Positions 1 to 6,986 of a DNA stretch of 8,094 nt are shown piece after piece; within the stretch, counting starts at the first letter, position 1; every line of letters starts with the position of its first letter. The position numbers were made by a program, and so were the translations under genes. Source of the DNA: Oscillospiraceae bacterium (lineage in GTDB: Bacteria; Bacillota; Clostridia; Oscillospirales; Oscillospiraceae). The notes below the pieces were generated by a model. That model ran no database searches. It saw only the letters and a list, made by a program, of their open reading frames with translations, and was not told the DNA's origin. The stretch covers positions 1 through 8,094 of the forward strand of contig JAITGW010000170.1 of NCBI GenBank assembly GCA_031280325.1, in the 5' to 3' direction.

Positions 1-613
1 CCCCGCTGACCTCCAGATATGGAAACCGCGGGTTTTCCTCCTCCCAATCCGCCGCCTCAATGACAAGCTCCTCCCCCGGTTTATCGGAAAAGAGCGAAAA
101 GCCGTAATTCGGCATATCGCAGTTCAGCCACGCTTTTACGAATTTTGTCACCTCAAGGCTTATCCATCCGTCAGCCTCGCTCCGAACCGAAACGCTCTCC
201 AGTCCCGACGGATCGCAGAATCGCTCCGCCTGAGCAAGCGTCGTATCGGCAAAACTCCACGGCTCGGACGCAAATCCGACGCGCAGCTCTGACGGAACCG
301 CGCCCTCGCGAATCTTCAGAAACAGGCGCGCGCCTTTGATTTCCCCGGCGAGCCACGTTCCGGACAGGGGCACGCGCAGAAGCGCAAAGATATCCGCGCC
401 GTCCGCTGTTTTTCCGATATGCAGGCTTGTCGTGTCATATATGTCAAGCATTCCCGGCGCGGTATCACCCGTCCAGTCAGCGCGGAACCACGCGGAAACC
501 GTGTTGTTCGGCGCAATCCATTTCTCTGTTGCGGGCTTGCCGGACAGCGCGTTACACGAGGTCATGCCCAGCAGTATTACCGCGACCAGTGTCAGAATCG
601 TGAATTTTTTCAT
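1..613 (-). CDS. Lipoprotein with DNRLRE/CBM96-like domain, 5' part only (window edge)
   Basis: Translating the minus strand from the ATG at 613-611 gives 204 open codons with no stop before the edge, so the 3' end is missing. Residues 1-20 are a lipoprotein signal: MKKF, a hydrophobic core, and LGMTSC with Cys20 as the likely lipidated residue. The -3 position is Met, so the lipobox is not ideal. The rest looks like a secreted beta-rich domain. Near the end, a Trp-Ile-x-Leu-x-Val-Thr...Val-x-x-Trp stretch, then NYGFSLF, then PYLEVSG follow the pattern of DNRLRE domains, now linked to carbohydrate-binding family CBM96. The start is supported by AAAGGTG at 626-620, 6 nt before the ATG. The gene begins 57 nt after the symporter stop with no clear terminator between, so co-transcription is possible. 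The likely role is a membrane-anchored extracellular binding protein, and the ligand is unknown. The domain call rests on remembered patterns. Confidence 0.75.
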   Translation of the reverse strand, partial: MKKFTILTLVAVILLGMTSCNALSGKPATEKWIAPNNTVSAWFRADWTGDTAPGMLDIYDTTSLHIGKTADGADIFALLRVPLSGTWLAGEIKGARLFLKIREGAVPSELRVGFASEPWSFADTTLAQAERFCDPSGLESVSVRSEADGWISLEVTKFVKAWLNCDMPNYGFSLFSDKPGEELVIEAADWEEENPRFPYLEVSG

Positions 614-670
614 GGCGACCACCTTTAATATATTGTATTCTGTCAGGCCGCGCGTCGCCCGGCAATATTA

Positions 671-2227
671 TCAGACGTTAATTTCCCCCTTGCCCAGAGA
701 ATCCGCCTTGGATACCGAAACGGGAACGCCAAAGCACGCAAAGCAGTCGTCCGTGAGCTTTTTGTCCGGCCTTTTTGTCAGCATACTGACAGCCGGCACG
801 AGAATCAGTCCAAACAGCATTGTGAACGCGCCCGCGTTAATCGGCGACTGTAAAATCGCGGGAAACAAGCTTTTCGCGAAAATGTTCAGAAGCATCAGCG
901 CCGACGCAAATATGAAATTCACCCAAACCGCAGCCTTTGTCACACGCTTCCAGTACAGCCCGTAGAGAAACGGCGCGAGAAACGCTCCCGCCAGCGCGCC
1001 CCATGACACGCCCATGAGCTGCGCGATGAACGTAACCGTACTCTTCGCCTGAACCACGGCGATCGCGGCTGATATCACGATGAACACGCCGACAAGTGCG
1101 CGGATCGTGAGAAGTGAGCGGCGGTCGTCCATCTTTTTGACGAAATTGCCCTTTAGAAAATCCAGCGTCAGCGTGGACGCGGAAGCCATGACGAGCGACG
1201 ACAGCGTTGAAATTGACGCCGCGAACACCAGCACGATAACAACGCCTACAAGCAGGTCGGAAAAGCCCGCAACCATGCCGGGAATTACAGAATCGAAGCC
1301 GGCGGCGGGATTGCCCAGTTCGTTTGTGCCAATGCGGTCGGCAAACAGCCGCCCGAACCCGCCGAGGAAATAGCAGCCTCCGGAGATGACGACGGCAAAA
1401 ATCGTCGATATGACCGTACCCGTTTTTATATTGCGCTCGGATTTTATGGAGTAGAACTTTTGCACCATCTGCGGAAGTCCCCACGTGCCCACCGACGTGA
1501 GCAGCACCACGCCCAAAAGACTGAGCGGATCCGGTCCGAAAAACGACGCAAACACGCCGGGCGCGCTGCCCGGGACATTCGCCAGCGCCGTGACAGAGCC
1601 GGAAAATCCGCCGTTCTGAGCGAGCACCGCGGCGATTACGGCGATGATTCCCGCAAGCATGATAATCCCCTGTATAAAATCATTTACAGCTGTCGCGGTA
1701 TACCCTCCGGCGATTACGTAAATTGCGGTAAGCACCGCCATACCAATTATGCAATAGACAAAGTCAACTCGGAACGCCGTCTCAAACAGGCGGGACAGTC
1801 CGTTGAAAAGCGACGCGGTATACGGCACGAGGAATACGAACGTGACCACCGACGCGCCGATTTTTAGGCTGCGAGAGTTATAGCGCCGCCCGAAAAAATC
1901 CGGCATGGTCGCGCTGCCAAGATGGTGGGTCAGTACTCGCGTGCGGCGCGCGAGGATAACCCAGGCGAGCAGGCAGCCGACGAGCGCGTTGCCAAGACCG
2001 ATCCACAGAGCGGACACGCCGAATTTCCAGCCGAACTGCCCGGCATAGCCCACGAACACCACCGCCGAAAAGTACGATGTGCCATAGGCGAACGCGGTGA
2101 GCCACGGACCAACGCTGCGACCGCCGAGAACGAAGCCTGAAACAGAGTTGGACCGCTTGCGAAACAGGAGTCCGACGGTAATTGTGATTGCGAAAAACAC
2201 CAGGAGAAGAAGAATTTTGGTCGCCAT
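671..2227 (-). CDS. Sodium:solute symporter family protein
   Basis: This is a 518-aa, strongly hydrophobic polytopic membrane protein of the normal length for the solute:sodium symporter (SSS) family, which imports small organic solutes with Na+. Family marks are the N-terminal helix followed by FVLGGRSVGPWLTAFAYGTS (about 32-51), the signature-like GGYTATAVNDFIQG (174-187), TWGLPQMVQKFYSIK (248-262), and AASIST (336-341). The last corresponds to the Ala-x-x-Ser-Ser/Thr part of the Na2 sodium site in the characterised members. About 13 transmembrane segments fit, with a polar C-terminal tail of some 35 residues. The ATG at 2227-2225 is preceded by a GAAAGGGAA ribosome site (about 2243-2235). 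The substrate cannot be read from sequence. The gene lies 218 bp after the dehydrogenase, beyond its terminator, so it probably has its own promoter. The lipoprotein gene follows closely. Confidence 0.93.
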   Translation of the reverse strand: MATKILLLLVFFAITITVGLLFRKRSNSVSGFVLGGRSVGPWLTAFAYGTSYFSAVVFVGYAGQFGWKFGVSALWIGLGNALVGCLLAWVILARRTRVLTHHLGSATMPDFFGRRYNSRSLKIGASVVTFVFLVPYTASLFNGLSRLFETAFRVDFVYCIIGMAVLTAIYVIAGGYTATAVNDFIQGIIMLAGIIAVIAAVLAQNGGFSGSVTALANVPGSAPGVFASFFGPDPLSLLGVVLLTSVGTWGLPQMVQKFYSIKSERNIKTGTVISTIFAVVISGGCYFLGGFGRLFADRIGTNELGNPAAGFDSVIPGMVAGFSDLLVGVVIVLVFAASISTLSSLVMASASTLTLDFLKGNFVKKMDDRRSLLTIRALVGVFIVISAAIAVVQAKSTVTFIAQLMGVSWGALAGAFLAPFLYGLYWKRVTKAAVWVNFIFASALMLLNIFAKSLFPAILQSPINAGAFTMLFGLILVPAVSMLTKRPDKKLTDDCFACFGVPVSVSKADSLGKGEINV

Positions 2228-2308
2228 TTTTCATTTCCCTTTCTTAACCCCGCGCACAGCGGCGCAAATGCCCAGCCTGCGCTTAATCGCCGAAAAATCA
2301 GGAATATA

Positions 2309-2334
2309 CCGCCGCCTGTCCGCCTATGCGGCGG
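2309..2334. repeat. GC-rich dyad CCGCCGC-N12-GCGGCGG upstream of the symporter
   Basis: A perfect 7-bp inverted repeat with a 12-nt centre lies in the 218-bp gap between the dehydrogenase and the symporter. On the minus strand it sits immediately upstream of a possible -10 element, TATATT (2308-2303), about 75 nt before the symporter start. It could be an operator or a leader hairpin. No good -35 hexamer is visible, so the promoter assignment is weak. Apart from this dyad and the terminator at 2409-2440, I see nothing in 2228-2445. Confidence 0.35.
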
Positions 2335-2408
2335 CGCTTTGTGAAGCTCTGCCGCGGATATTGAGCGCATTTTGCGGTCGTTAACCAGATGCGGTCAGCT
2401 TTCGCGGC

Positions 2409-2440
2409 AAAAACCGCAGGGGCGGATCTTCCGCCCCTGC
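2409..2440 (-). terminator. Intrinsic terminator after the SDR gene
   Basis: The arms GCAGGGGCGGA (2416-2426) and TCCGCCCCTGC (2430-2440) pair perfectly over 11 bp around a 3-nt loop. On the minus strand the stem is followed by GG and then TTTTT (2413-2409). It starts 5 nt after the dehydrogenase stop codon. This is a textbook Rho-independent terminator and should separate the dehydrogenase from the symporter transcript. The T tract itself lies in a small GCGG/CCGC hairpin, which may reduce efficiency slightly. Confidence 0.85.
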
Positions 2441-2445
2441 ACAGT

Positions 2446-3381
2446 TCATTTTTCGAAGGGCGGAACCTGCTTCTGCGTGTCATACACCGGGTTGTAAACC
2501 TGATGGCCGAACGCTTTCAAATCCTCGAACAGCTCCTGATCCACAGGGTCAAGCGGGAAAGCGCGAACCATCGCCTCGGCTCTGGCGCGGACACCCTCCC
2601 GGAAAATCGCATGGGTGGTGATGTACAGATCACCGCGGCGCACTCCGCGGATGACGCGCTCACCGCACTCTTCAATCGTCATCATAAACTTTCCGAAATC
2701 CGGAATTTTTACGCCGGGCTTAAGCGGAGGAGGACCGCCTGGCTTCCGCTCTCCCTCGTTGCGCAGCGCCTCGGGGCGAACCTCGTCCGTCGTCTGACCG
2801 AGATTTGTCATAATCGGACCGGGGCAAAACGCGCTCGCGCCGATTTTCGTGCCGCAGAGATCGTCCGCCAGCGTCTCCATCATGCCGACGACCGCCTGCT
2901 TTGTCGCGCTGTACAACCCCGTTCCGGCGAACACCGCAAGCCCGTTCATTGACGCGGTGGACAAAACATGCCCTTCCTCGCCGTGCGCGAGCATACGCGG
3001 CACGATTGTGACAATTCCATTGAGGATTCCCGTAATGTTTACGCTGACCATAAAGTCGATGTCCTTATAGGTATATCCCCAAAGCGGCTTTCCGTTGACG
3101 CCGATTCCGGCGTTGTTAACAAGAAGATGAATGTTCCCGAAGCGAGCCTCGGCGCTGTCCGCCGCGCGGACAAAGCTCTCGCGGTCAGTAATGTCGAGCT
3201 GCAGCCCGAGCACGGGCACGCCCTCTCCCTCGAAATATTTGACAGTCTCGTCCACAACGCTCTGGCGGATGTCCGCAATTACGAGCTTCATCCCCGCCTT
3301 GCCCGCCGCCTTGGCGATGCCGAGTCCGATCCCGGACGCTCCGCCGGTGATGAACGCGGTTTTGCCTTGTAGGTTTTCCAT
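2446..3381 (-). CDS. SDR family oxidoreductase, probably NAD-dependent
   Basis: A 311-aa classical short-chain dehydrogenase/reductase, a cytoplasmic enzyme that interconverts an alcohol and a ketone or aldehyde. All key motifs are present: the Rossmann glycine motif TGGASGIG (12-19), Asp37 at the end of the second strand (VIADIR), Asp63 in LDITD, NNAG (89-92), Asn115, and the catalytic set Ser144, Tyr157, Lys161 (YSATK). An acidic residue at position 37 favours NAD(H) over NADP(H) in this family. The protein is about 60 residues longer than the usual 250. The extra length includes a Pro-rich segment near 213-222 in the substrate-loop region and a long C-terminal tail, which suggest an unusual substrate pocket. 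The start has GGAGGA 8 nt upstream. The gene begins 37 bp after the small membrane protein gene with no terminator between, so it may be co-transcribed with the Panacea module. The substrate is unknown. Confidence 0.93.
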   Translation of the reverse strand: MENLQGKTAFITGGASGIGLGIAKAAGKAGMKLVIADIRQSVVDETVKYFEGEGVPVLGLQLDITDRESFVRAADSAEARFGNIHLLVNNAGIGVNGKPLWGYTYKDIDFMVSVNITGILNGIVTIVPRMLAHGEEGHVLSTASMNGLAVFAGTGLYSATKQAVVGMMETLADDLCGTKIGASAFCPGPIMTNLGQTTDEVRPEALRNEGERKPGGPPPLKPGVKIPDFGKFMMTIEECGERVIRGVRRGDLYITTHAIFREGVRARAEAMVRAFPLDPVDQELFEDLKAFGHQVYNPVYDTQKQVPPFEK

Positions 3382-3418
3382 TATTTATCCTCCATGTATT
3401 TCTCAGTGTTTTATTTCT

Positions 3419-3820
3419 TTATTTCTTGCCGCTTAACGCGCCCTTGCCGAAAAGATATCCCATCACGGTTGACGTTATGTATTTTACTGTGTCAAGTACG
3501 GTGTCTATACGTTTTGATTCAATCGGAATTTTGAGAATTCCCAGGACGGCTTCTCCAACGACGACCGCAGCAAGAAGACTCAGACACATCCAAAGGATTT
3601 TGCGGGATGTTTTATCTGTCTGCGCTGCGTTGTCGGCTTCAATTTTCTTGCTGTACTCATCAATGTTCTGCGGCTCATATGAAGATCTGCCATTGCTTTT
3701 TCCGTGAGTCTGCCGCATGTTAACACGCTCGTTTTGAGCCGGAGCTACTTCGTTTATCGGAGTTGACTTCTCAGCATCTGCCGTCAAACCAGGAATCTCC
3801 GTCGATTCTGATATCGTCAT
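3419..3820 (-). CDS. Small membrane-associated protein, candidate PanT toxin of a Panacea pair
   Basis: A 133-aa protein that I do not recognise as a named family. Residues 1-73 are polar and rich in Ser, Asn, Glu and Lys, so probably disordered. Residues about 75-96 form a strong transmembrane helix containing Glu90. Residues 107-124 (TVLDTVKYITSTVMGYLFGK) form a second amphipathic or membrane-inserted segment, and the tail is basic (GKK). There is no signal peptide. Its start lies 50 nt inside the upstream Panacea-domain gene, in another frame, with GGAGGA at 3837-3832 about 11 nt before the ATG. This points to translational coupling. In characterised Panacea modules the antitoxin-domain gene is paired with very diverse toxins, some of them membrane-active. 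By position and composition this protein fits such a partner, but a phage-type accessory membrane protein is also possible. Toxicity is inferred. Confidence 0.6.
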   Translation of the reverse strand: MTISESTEIPGLTADAEKSTPINEVAPAQNERVNMRQTHGKSNGRSSYEPQNIDEYSKKIEADNAAQTDKTSRKILWMCLSLLAAVVVGEAVLGILKIPIESKRIDTVLDTVKYITSTVMGYLFGKGALSGKK

Positions 3821-4247
3821 CTGACAAATATCCTCCGTAAAGCTTATCGCATTTGTTATATGTTTTTGTCCAGGCAGAATCCGGACGGTGCGTCAATTCC
3901 ACTAAATCGCCGGCGGAGCAATGACCGTACTTCCCCCAAACCTCATCAAAGCATCTGCCAAAAGCGCCGCTTAGCGAATATGCGCGATAGCTGCCTTCCT
4001 TATCCGGCATAGGCTCGCGCACCGAGCTTGACGCCTTCTTGAAAATTTCGTATATGTCTGTAACGACAGGTCCATATTTCCACGCTTCAAAGGGATTGTC
4101 GAACAAAGGAGCTCCGATTTCCGCAAGGCACCGCGCATAGAGGATGTACAGCAATTTTTGCAGCTTGAGGGGCGAGAGCTCTACATGGCTTTCCTTTGCC
4201 CGCATGATTAAATTGTTAGCCGCATAGATTGGCGACGTCGATGGCAT
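3771..4247 (-). CDS. Panacea-domain (SocA-like, DUF4065) protein, likely antitoxin
   Basis: A 158-aa cytoplasmic protein covering most of one Panacea domain (DUF4065, related to the SocA antitoxin of Caulobacter). The diagnostic stretches are LSPLKLQKLLYILYAR (24-39), PLFDNPFEAWKYGPVV (47-62) and LVELTHRPDSAW (115-126). Panacea proteins neutralise many unrelated toxins encoded next to them, and some also occur in phages and mobile elements. I chose the ATG at 4247-4245 because AAGGAGGAG lies 5 nt upstream; a start at 4310 would add 21 unlikely residues, lie upstream of the promoter's probable start site, and lack a ribosome site. The 3' end overlaps the next gene by 50 nt. The pair looks less GC-rich than its neighbours, consistent with acquisition by transfer. 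Antitoxin function is inferred from family and gene arrangement. Confidence 0.88.
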   Translation of the reverse strand: MPSTSPIYAANNLIMRAKESHVELSPLKLQKLLYILYARCLAEIGAPLFDNPFEAWKYGPVVTDIYEIFKKASSSVREPMPDKEGSYRAYSLSGAFGRCFDEVWGKYGHCSAGDLVELTHRPDSAWTKTYNKCDKLYGGYLSDDDIRIDGDSWFDGRC

Positions 4248-4281
4248 TGTGCTCCTCCTTTTCCAGCAAAAGTTCATTGTT

Positions 4282-4350
4282 ATTATACACGATTTGACGC
4301 AGAACACCATAGGTTAACGTAATTTTTTATAAAATTTTGCTTTTTTTATT
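4282..4350 (-). promoter_or_regulatory. Promoter of the Panacea pair
   Basis: On the minus strand a perfect -10 hexamer TATAAT (4287-4282) lies 35 nt upstream of the chosen Panacea start, leaving a 5' leader of roughly 30 nt. The -35 position (about 4310-4305, ATGGTG) is poor. The stretch upstream of it, about 4316-4350, is almost pure A and T with A and T runs, resembling an UP element that could compensate. Autoregulation is common for toxin-antitoxin operons, but I see no clear operator repeat here. Confidence 0.6.
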
Positions 4351-4392
4351 GAAAGTACAGACTTAGCTGCGCCGCACTTCATTTTCGCACAG

Positions 4393-4420
4393 TGTGCGCG
4401 GGGCAAAAGCCCCGCGCACA
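4393..4420 (-). terminator. 12-bp GC stem-loop after the glycyl radical enzyme gene
   Basis: TGTGCGCGGGGC (4393-4404) and GCCCCGCGCACA (4409-4420) form a perfect 12-bp stem with an AAAA/TTTT loop, 21 nt after the GRE stop codon. On the minus strand it is followed by ACTGTGCGAAAA and not by a T run, so it is not a canonical intrinsic terminator. It may act as a weak terminator or a 3' end stabiliser, probably together with the AT-rich stretch at 4320-4350. Confidence 0.55.
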
Positions 4421-4441
4421 TTTACATTGAAAAGTTATTGC

Positions 4442-6886
4442 CTAAAACGCAAGCTCTGTCCTGCGGATAAGATCGTTCTGACCATCAGGGTGAAGCTCGA
4501 CAAAATATGCCGAGAAGCCCGCAACGCGCACGACGAGATCCTTAAATTTATCCGGATTCTCCTTCGCCTTTTTCAGCGTGTCAGCGGAGACGACGTTGAT
4601 CTGAAGCTCCATGCCGCCCATGTCAAAGTACGTCTGAATCAGCTGAGTAAGCTTCTGCACGCTGTCCTCGCCGTTCATGGCGTTGGGGTGGAATTTGAGG
4701 TTCATCAGCGTTCCGTTGCGGAAATCGACCTGGTCAATCGCCGCGACAGATGCGATAATTGCCGTCGGACCGTTCTTGTCATAGCCCTGGGGCGCCGCGA
4801 TTCCGTCAGCCAGCGGCTCTCCCGCATGGCGCCCGTCCGGCGTAGCCTTGGTGAGATATCCAAACATGACGTTCGTCGTGACCGGATACAGCCCCGCGCT
4901 GTATTTCCCGCGCGGTCCGGTGAGGCGGTTGACCGAATCCGCAAAGCATTTCGCCGCGATCGCCGTGAATTTATCGCACTCCGGGTACCCGTTGCCATAG
5001 TGCTTGCAGTCGTTCATGATATACGCGTGCATCTCCTCATAGCCCTCCCAGTTCGCCATGAGCGCGTCATAAAGCTGGCGCGTGGTGTACTTTTTATCTA
5101 CAAAGCAGACCTGATTGATGATGTTCAGGCTGTCGCCGACGTTTCCGATACCGACGCCGGAGTCGCCCGTGGAGTTGTATTTCGCGCCGCCCCACATAAC
5201 GTCCTTGCCGGATTCCATGCACCCCTCCATCGTCGCGGAGACAAGCGGATTCGGGATAAACTCCTTGGCGATATATTCAAAGGAATTAATGTTCATGATG
5301 TGCCACTTAACCCAAAGGTCAATCTGCTGTCTGTAAGCCTCAATGACCTCTTCAATGGAGTTCATCTCGTACAGATACCCGGTCGGGATACCCACGCGCT
5401 TGTTCGGCGTTCCGGGAGGGGCCGCCATAAACGCGTTGAGCATGGGAACGGGCGTATATCCGTCGTTAATCGCAAGCAGCAGGGCATTCGCGAGGTTCAT
5501 ATAGGATTCCGTGCCCGTGCCGCCGCAGGCGGGCCATTCGTTCCCGCAGCCGGCAGGCTCCACACAGCCGATCATGGTGCAGCCGCGCGCGTCCTCAAGC
5601 GACAGTCCGCGTGACATAAGCGACGGGATGATAACGTCCTGATTTTCAAACGTCGGCACGCCGCCGCAGCGGCGGGTAGTCTCAATCGCGGCTTCCCAAA
5701 GCGCCGGCGGCGTATTTTTGTGGATGAGCAGCGCCTGCGGGGGATCGTGCAGAAGCAACCGTCCGACCGACTGAAGCATGGCGAAAGTCGCGGCGTTGCT
5801 TGCGTCGTTGCCGTCCTTGTCCATACCGCCCATCGTCATAAGCTGACCGGAGGTATAGCCGGGGTTGGACTGCGTGGCGCCATAGCTCCACGGCTTGTTC
5901 ATCTCCGCAACCTTGAGATAGAAGAGATCCATGATCTCCTGCGCGTATTCATCGCTCAGCGCGCCGGAGGCGAGGTCCGCCTCAAGATAATCGCCGAGAT
6001 ACTTATCGACGCGGCCAAAGCTCATACCGTGCATGTTCGCGTCAAGGCACAGCGCGGTTTGATACATAAACAGGCACTGAACAGCGTCAAGGAAGTTGCG
6101 CGCGGGCTTCTCTACCGTCCATCCCAGGGTGTCCGCCATCATGAGAAGCTCTTTCTTGCGGGCGGGATTCGTCTCCGCCGCGGCTTTTTCCTCCGCGAGC
6201 TTAGCATAGCGCTTTGTGAGCGTAATGATACCGTCGCAAACAAGTACAATCGCGCGGTAGAAGTTATACTGGTCGATCGTCGTGCCGGGCAGAGCGTTTT
6301 CGATATACTCCGCGATCTTCGCCTGAGCCTCGGCTTTGATCGCGCCGAAGCCCTTGCGGATCGCGGTGTTATATCCCGTTGCAAAGTGACCAACCGGGCT
6401 TTGTGTCTGACCGCGGGCGGAAAACATCGTCACGCCGTTGCCGGCGACGGGGAAATATTCGTCAACAATCTGCGCGTCGGTTTTCGCGCTCATGCACTCT
6501 TTCGTCCAGAAATCGATCGTGGAGAGTACATATTCGCGGTCGTCCTCGGAGATGATGTACGGGTCGATCTCACGGGTGGAGATGCGGCGGTTGCCGAGCT
6601 CTTCCTTCAGCCAGTCCACACTGTTTTCCGGATAGAGCGCGGCGGCGCGGTATTTCCCCGACTGCGCGCCGACGATGATTTCATCGTCGTCAATGCGGAT
6701 CGGGATGTTTTCAAGAATGTTTTTGAGATTCTTCGCGCGCTTGAGAATTCCGTGCATCTCGCGGTGTTCCATATAGAACTCCGTGATGAGGCGATAGCGC
6801 GCGATACAGATTTCAGGCTGCGTCTCGCGGTATTTCTCGCGCATTTTGGCGACGCGGTCGCTGATGGGCTTGAGAGTGTATGCCAT
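4442..6886 (-). CDS. Glycyl radical enzyme, glycerol dehydratase/PFL2 family, substrate unknown
   Basis: A complete 814-aa cytoplasmic enzyme of the PFL/glycerol dehydratase family, about the usual length. The N-terminal PFL-like domain fills most of the protein. The active-site loop IGCVEPAGCG carries the thiyl-forming Cys441 and Glu443. A GCVE(P) loop with Glu two residues after Cys is typical of GREs that eliminate water or another group. PFL itself has two adjacent cysteines, which are absent here. His167 lies in SPVGHFATGY, at a place where diol dehydratases carry a substrate-binding His. The C-terminal glycyl radical motif is VRVAGFSAYF with radical Gly790. Such enzymes need a radical SAM activase, and none is encoded in this window. 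A start at 6886 is supported by AAAGGAAG about 8 nt upstream and an extended -10 promoter. The enzyme is anaerobic and oxygen-labile. The substrate may be a diol, hydroxyproline-like compound or other alcohol; I cannot tell which. Confidence 0.95.
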   Translation of the reverse strand: MAYTLKPISDRVAKMREKYRETQPEICIARYRLITEFYMEHREMHGILKRAKNLKNILENIPIRIDDDEIIVGAQSGKYRAAALYPENSVDWLKEELGNRRISTREIDPYIISEDDREYVLSTIDFWTKECMSAKTDAQIVDEYFPVAGNGVTMFSARGQTQSPVGHFATGYNTAIRKGFGAIKAEAQAKIAEYIENALPGTTIDQYNFYRAIVLVCDGIITLTKRYAKLAEEKAAAETNPARKKELLMMADTLGWTVEKPARNFLDAVQCLFMYQTALCLDANMHGMSFGRVDKYLGDYLEADLASGALSDEYAQEIMDLFYLKVAEMNKPWSYGATQSNPGYTSGQLMTMGGMDKDGNDASNAATFAMLQSVGRLLLHDPPQALLIHKNTPPALWEAAIETTRRCGGVPTFENQDVIIPSLMSRGLSLEDARGCTMIGCVEPAGCGNEWPACGGTGTESYMNLANALLLAINDGYTPVPMLNAFMAAPPGTPNKRVGIPTGYLYEMNSIEEVIEAYRQQIDLWVKWHIMNINSFEYIAKEFIPNPLVSATMEGCMESGKDVMWGGAKYNSTGDSGVGIGNVGDSLNIINQVCFVDKKYTTRQLYDALMANWEGYEEMHAYIMNDCKHYGNGYPECDKFTAIAAKCFADSVNRLTGPRGKYSAGLYPVTTNVMFGYLTKATPDGRHAGEPLADGIAAPQGYDKNGPTAIIASVAAIDQVDFRNGTLMNLKFHPNAMNGEDSVQKLTQLIQTYFDMGGMELQINVVSADTLKKAKENPDKFKDLVVRVAGFSAYFVELHPDGQNDLIRRTELAF

Positions 6887-6949
6887 AAATTGACTTCCTT
6901 TCCGTCATAAAATGCATTTTGGCGACTTGCCGACGCTGCTTATGTCTGC

Positions 6950-6958
6950 ATTATAACA
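6950..6958 (-). promoter_or_regulatory. Extended -10 promoter of the glycyl radical enzyme
   Basis: On the minus strand TGTTATAAT (6958-6950) is a perfect extended -10 element (TGn followed by TATAAT). The -35 position 17 nt upstream reads TTCCAT, a weak match, as is tolerated with an extended -10. The predicted start near 6943 gives a leader of about 57 nt containing the ribosome site AAAGGAAG. No clear regulator site is seen. Confidence 0.7.
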
Positions 6959-6986
6959 CCCGCAAGGCAAAAATGGAACAGGCAAA

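Noticed and set aside
336..965. 209-codon open frame on the plus strand
   Set aside because: It runs antisense across the lipoprotein and symporter genes, both of which have clear family features and ribosome sites.
4248..4310. Longer N-terminus for the Panacea protein
   Set aside because: The upstream ATG lies before the likely transcription start and has no ribosome site, whereas 4247 has AAGGAGGAG at ideal spacing.
4394..5614. 406-codon open frame on the plus strand
   Set aside because: It lies almost wholly antisense to the GRE, whose motifs are unmistakable. The product is Arg/Val-rich with no domain, as expected for a shadow of a GC-rich gene.
4442..6886. Calling the GRE a true pyruvate formate-lyase
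   Set aside because: PFL has two adjacent active-site cysteines. Here there is one Cys followed by Val-Glu-Pro, the eliminase/dehydratase pattern.
5720..6910. 396-codon open frame on the plus strand
   Set aside because: Also antisense to the GRE; its composition is that of a mirror frame and no family features are seen.
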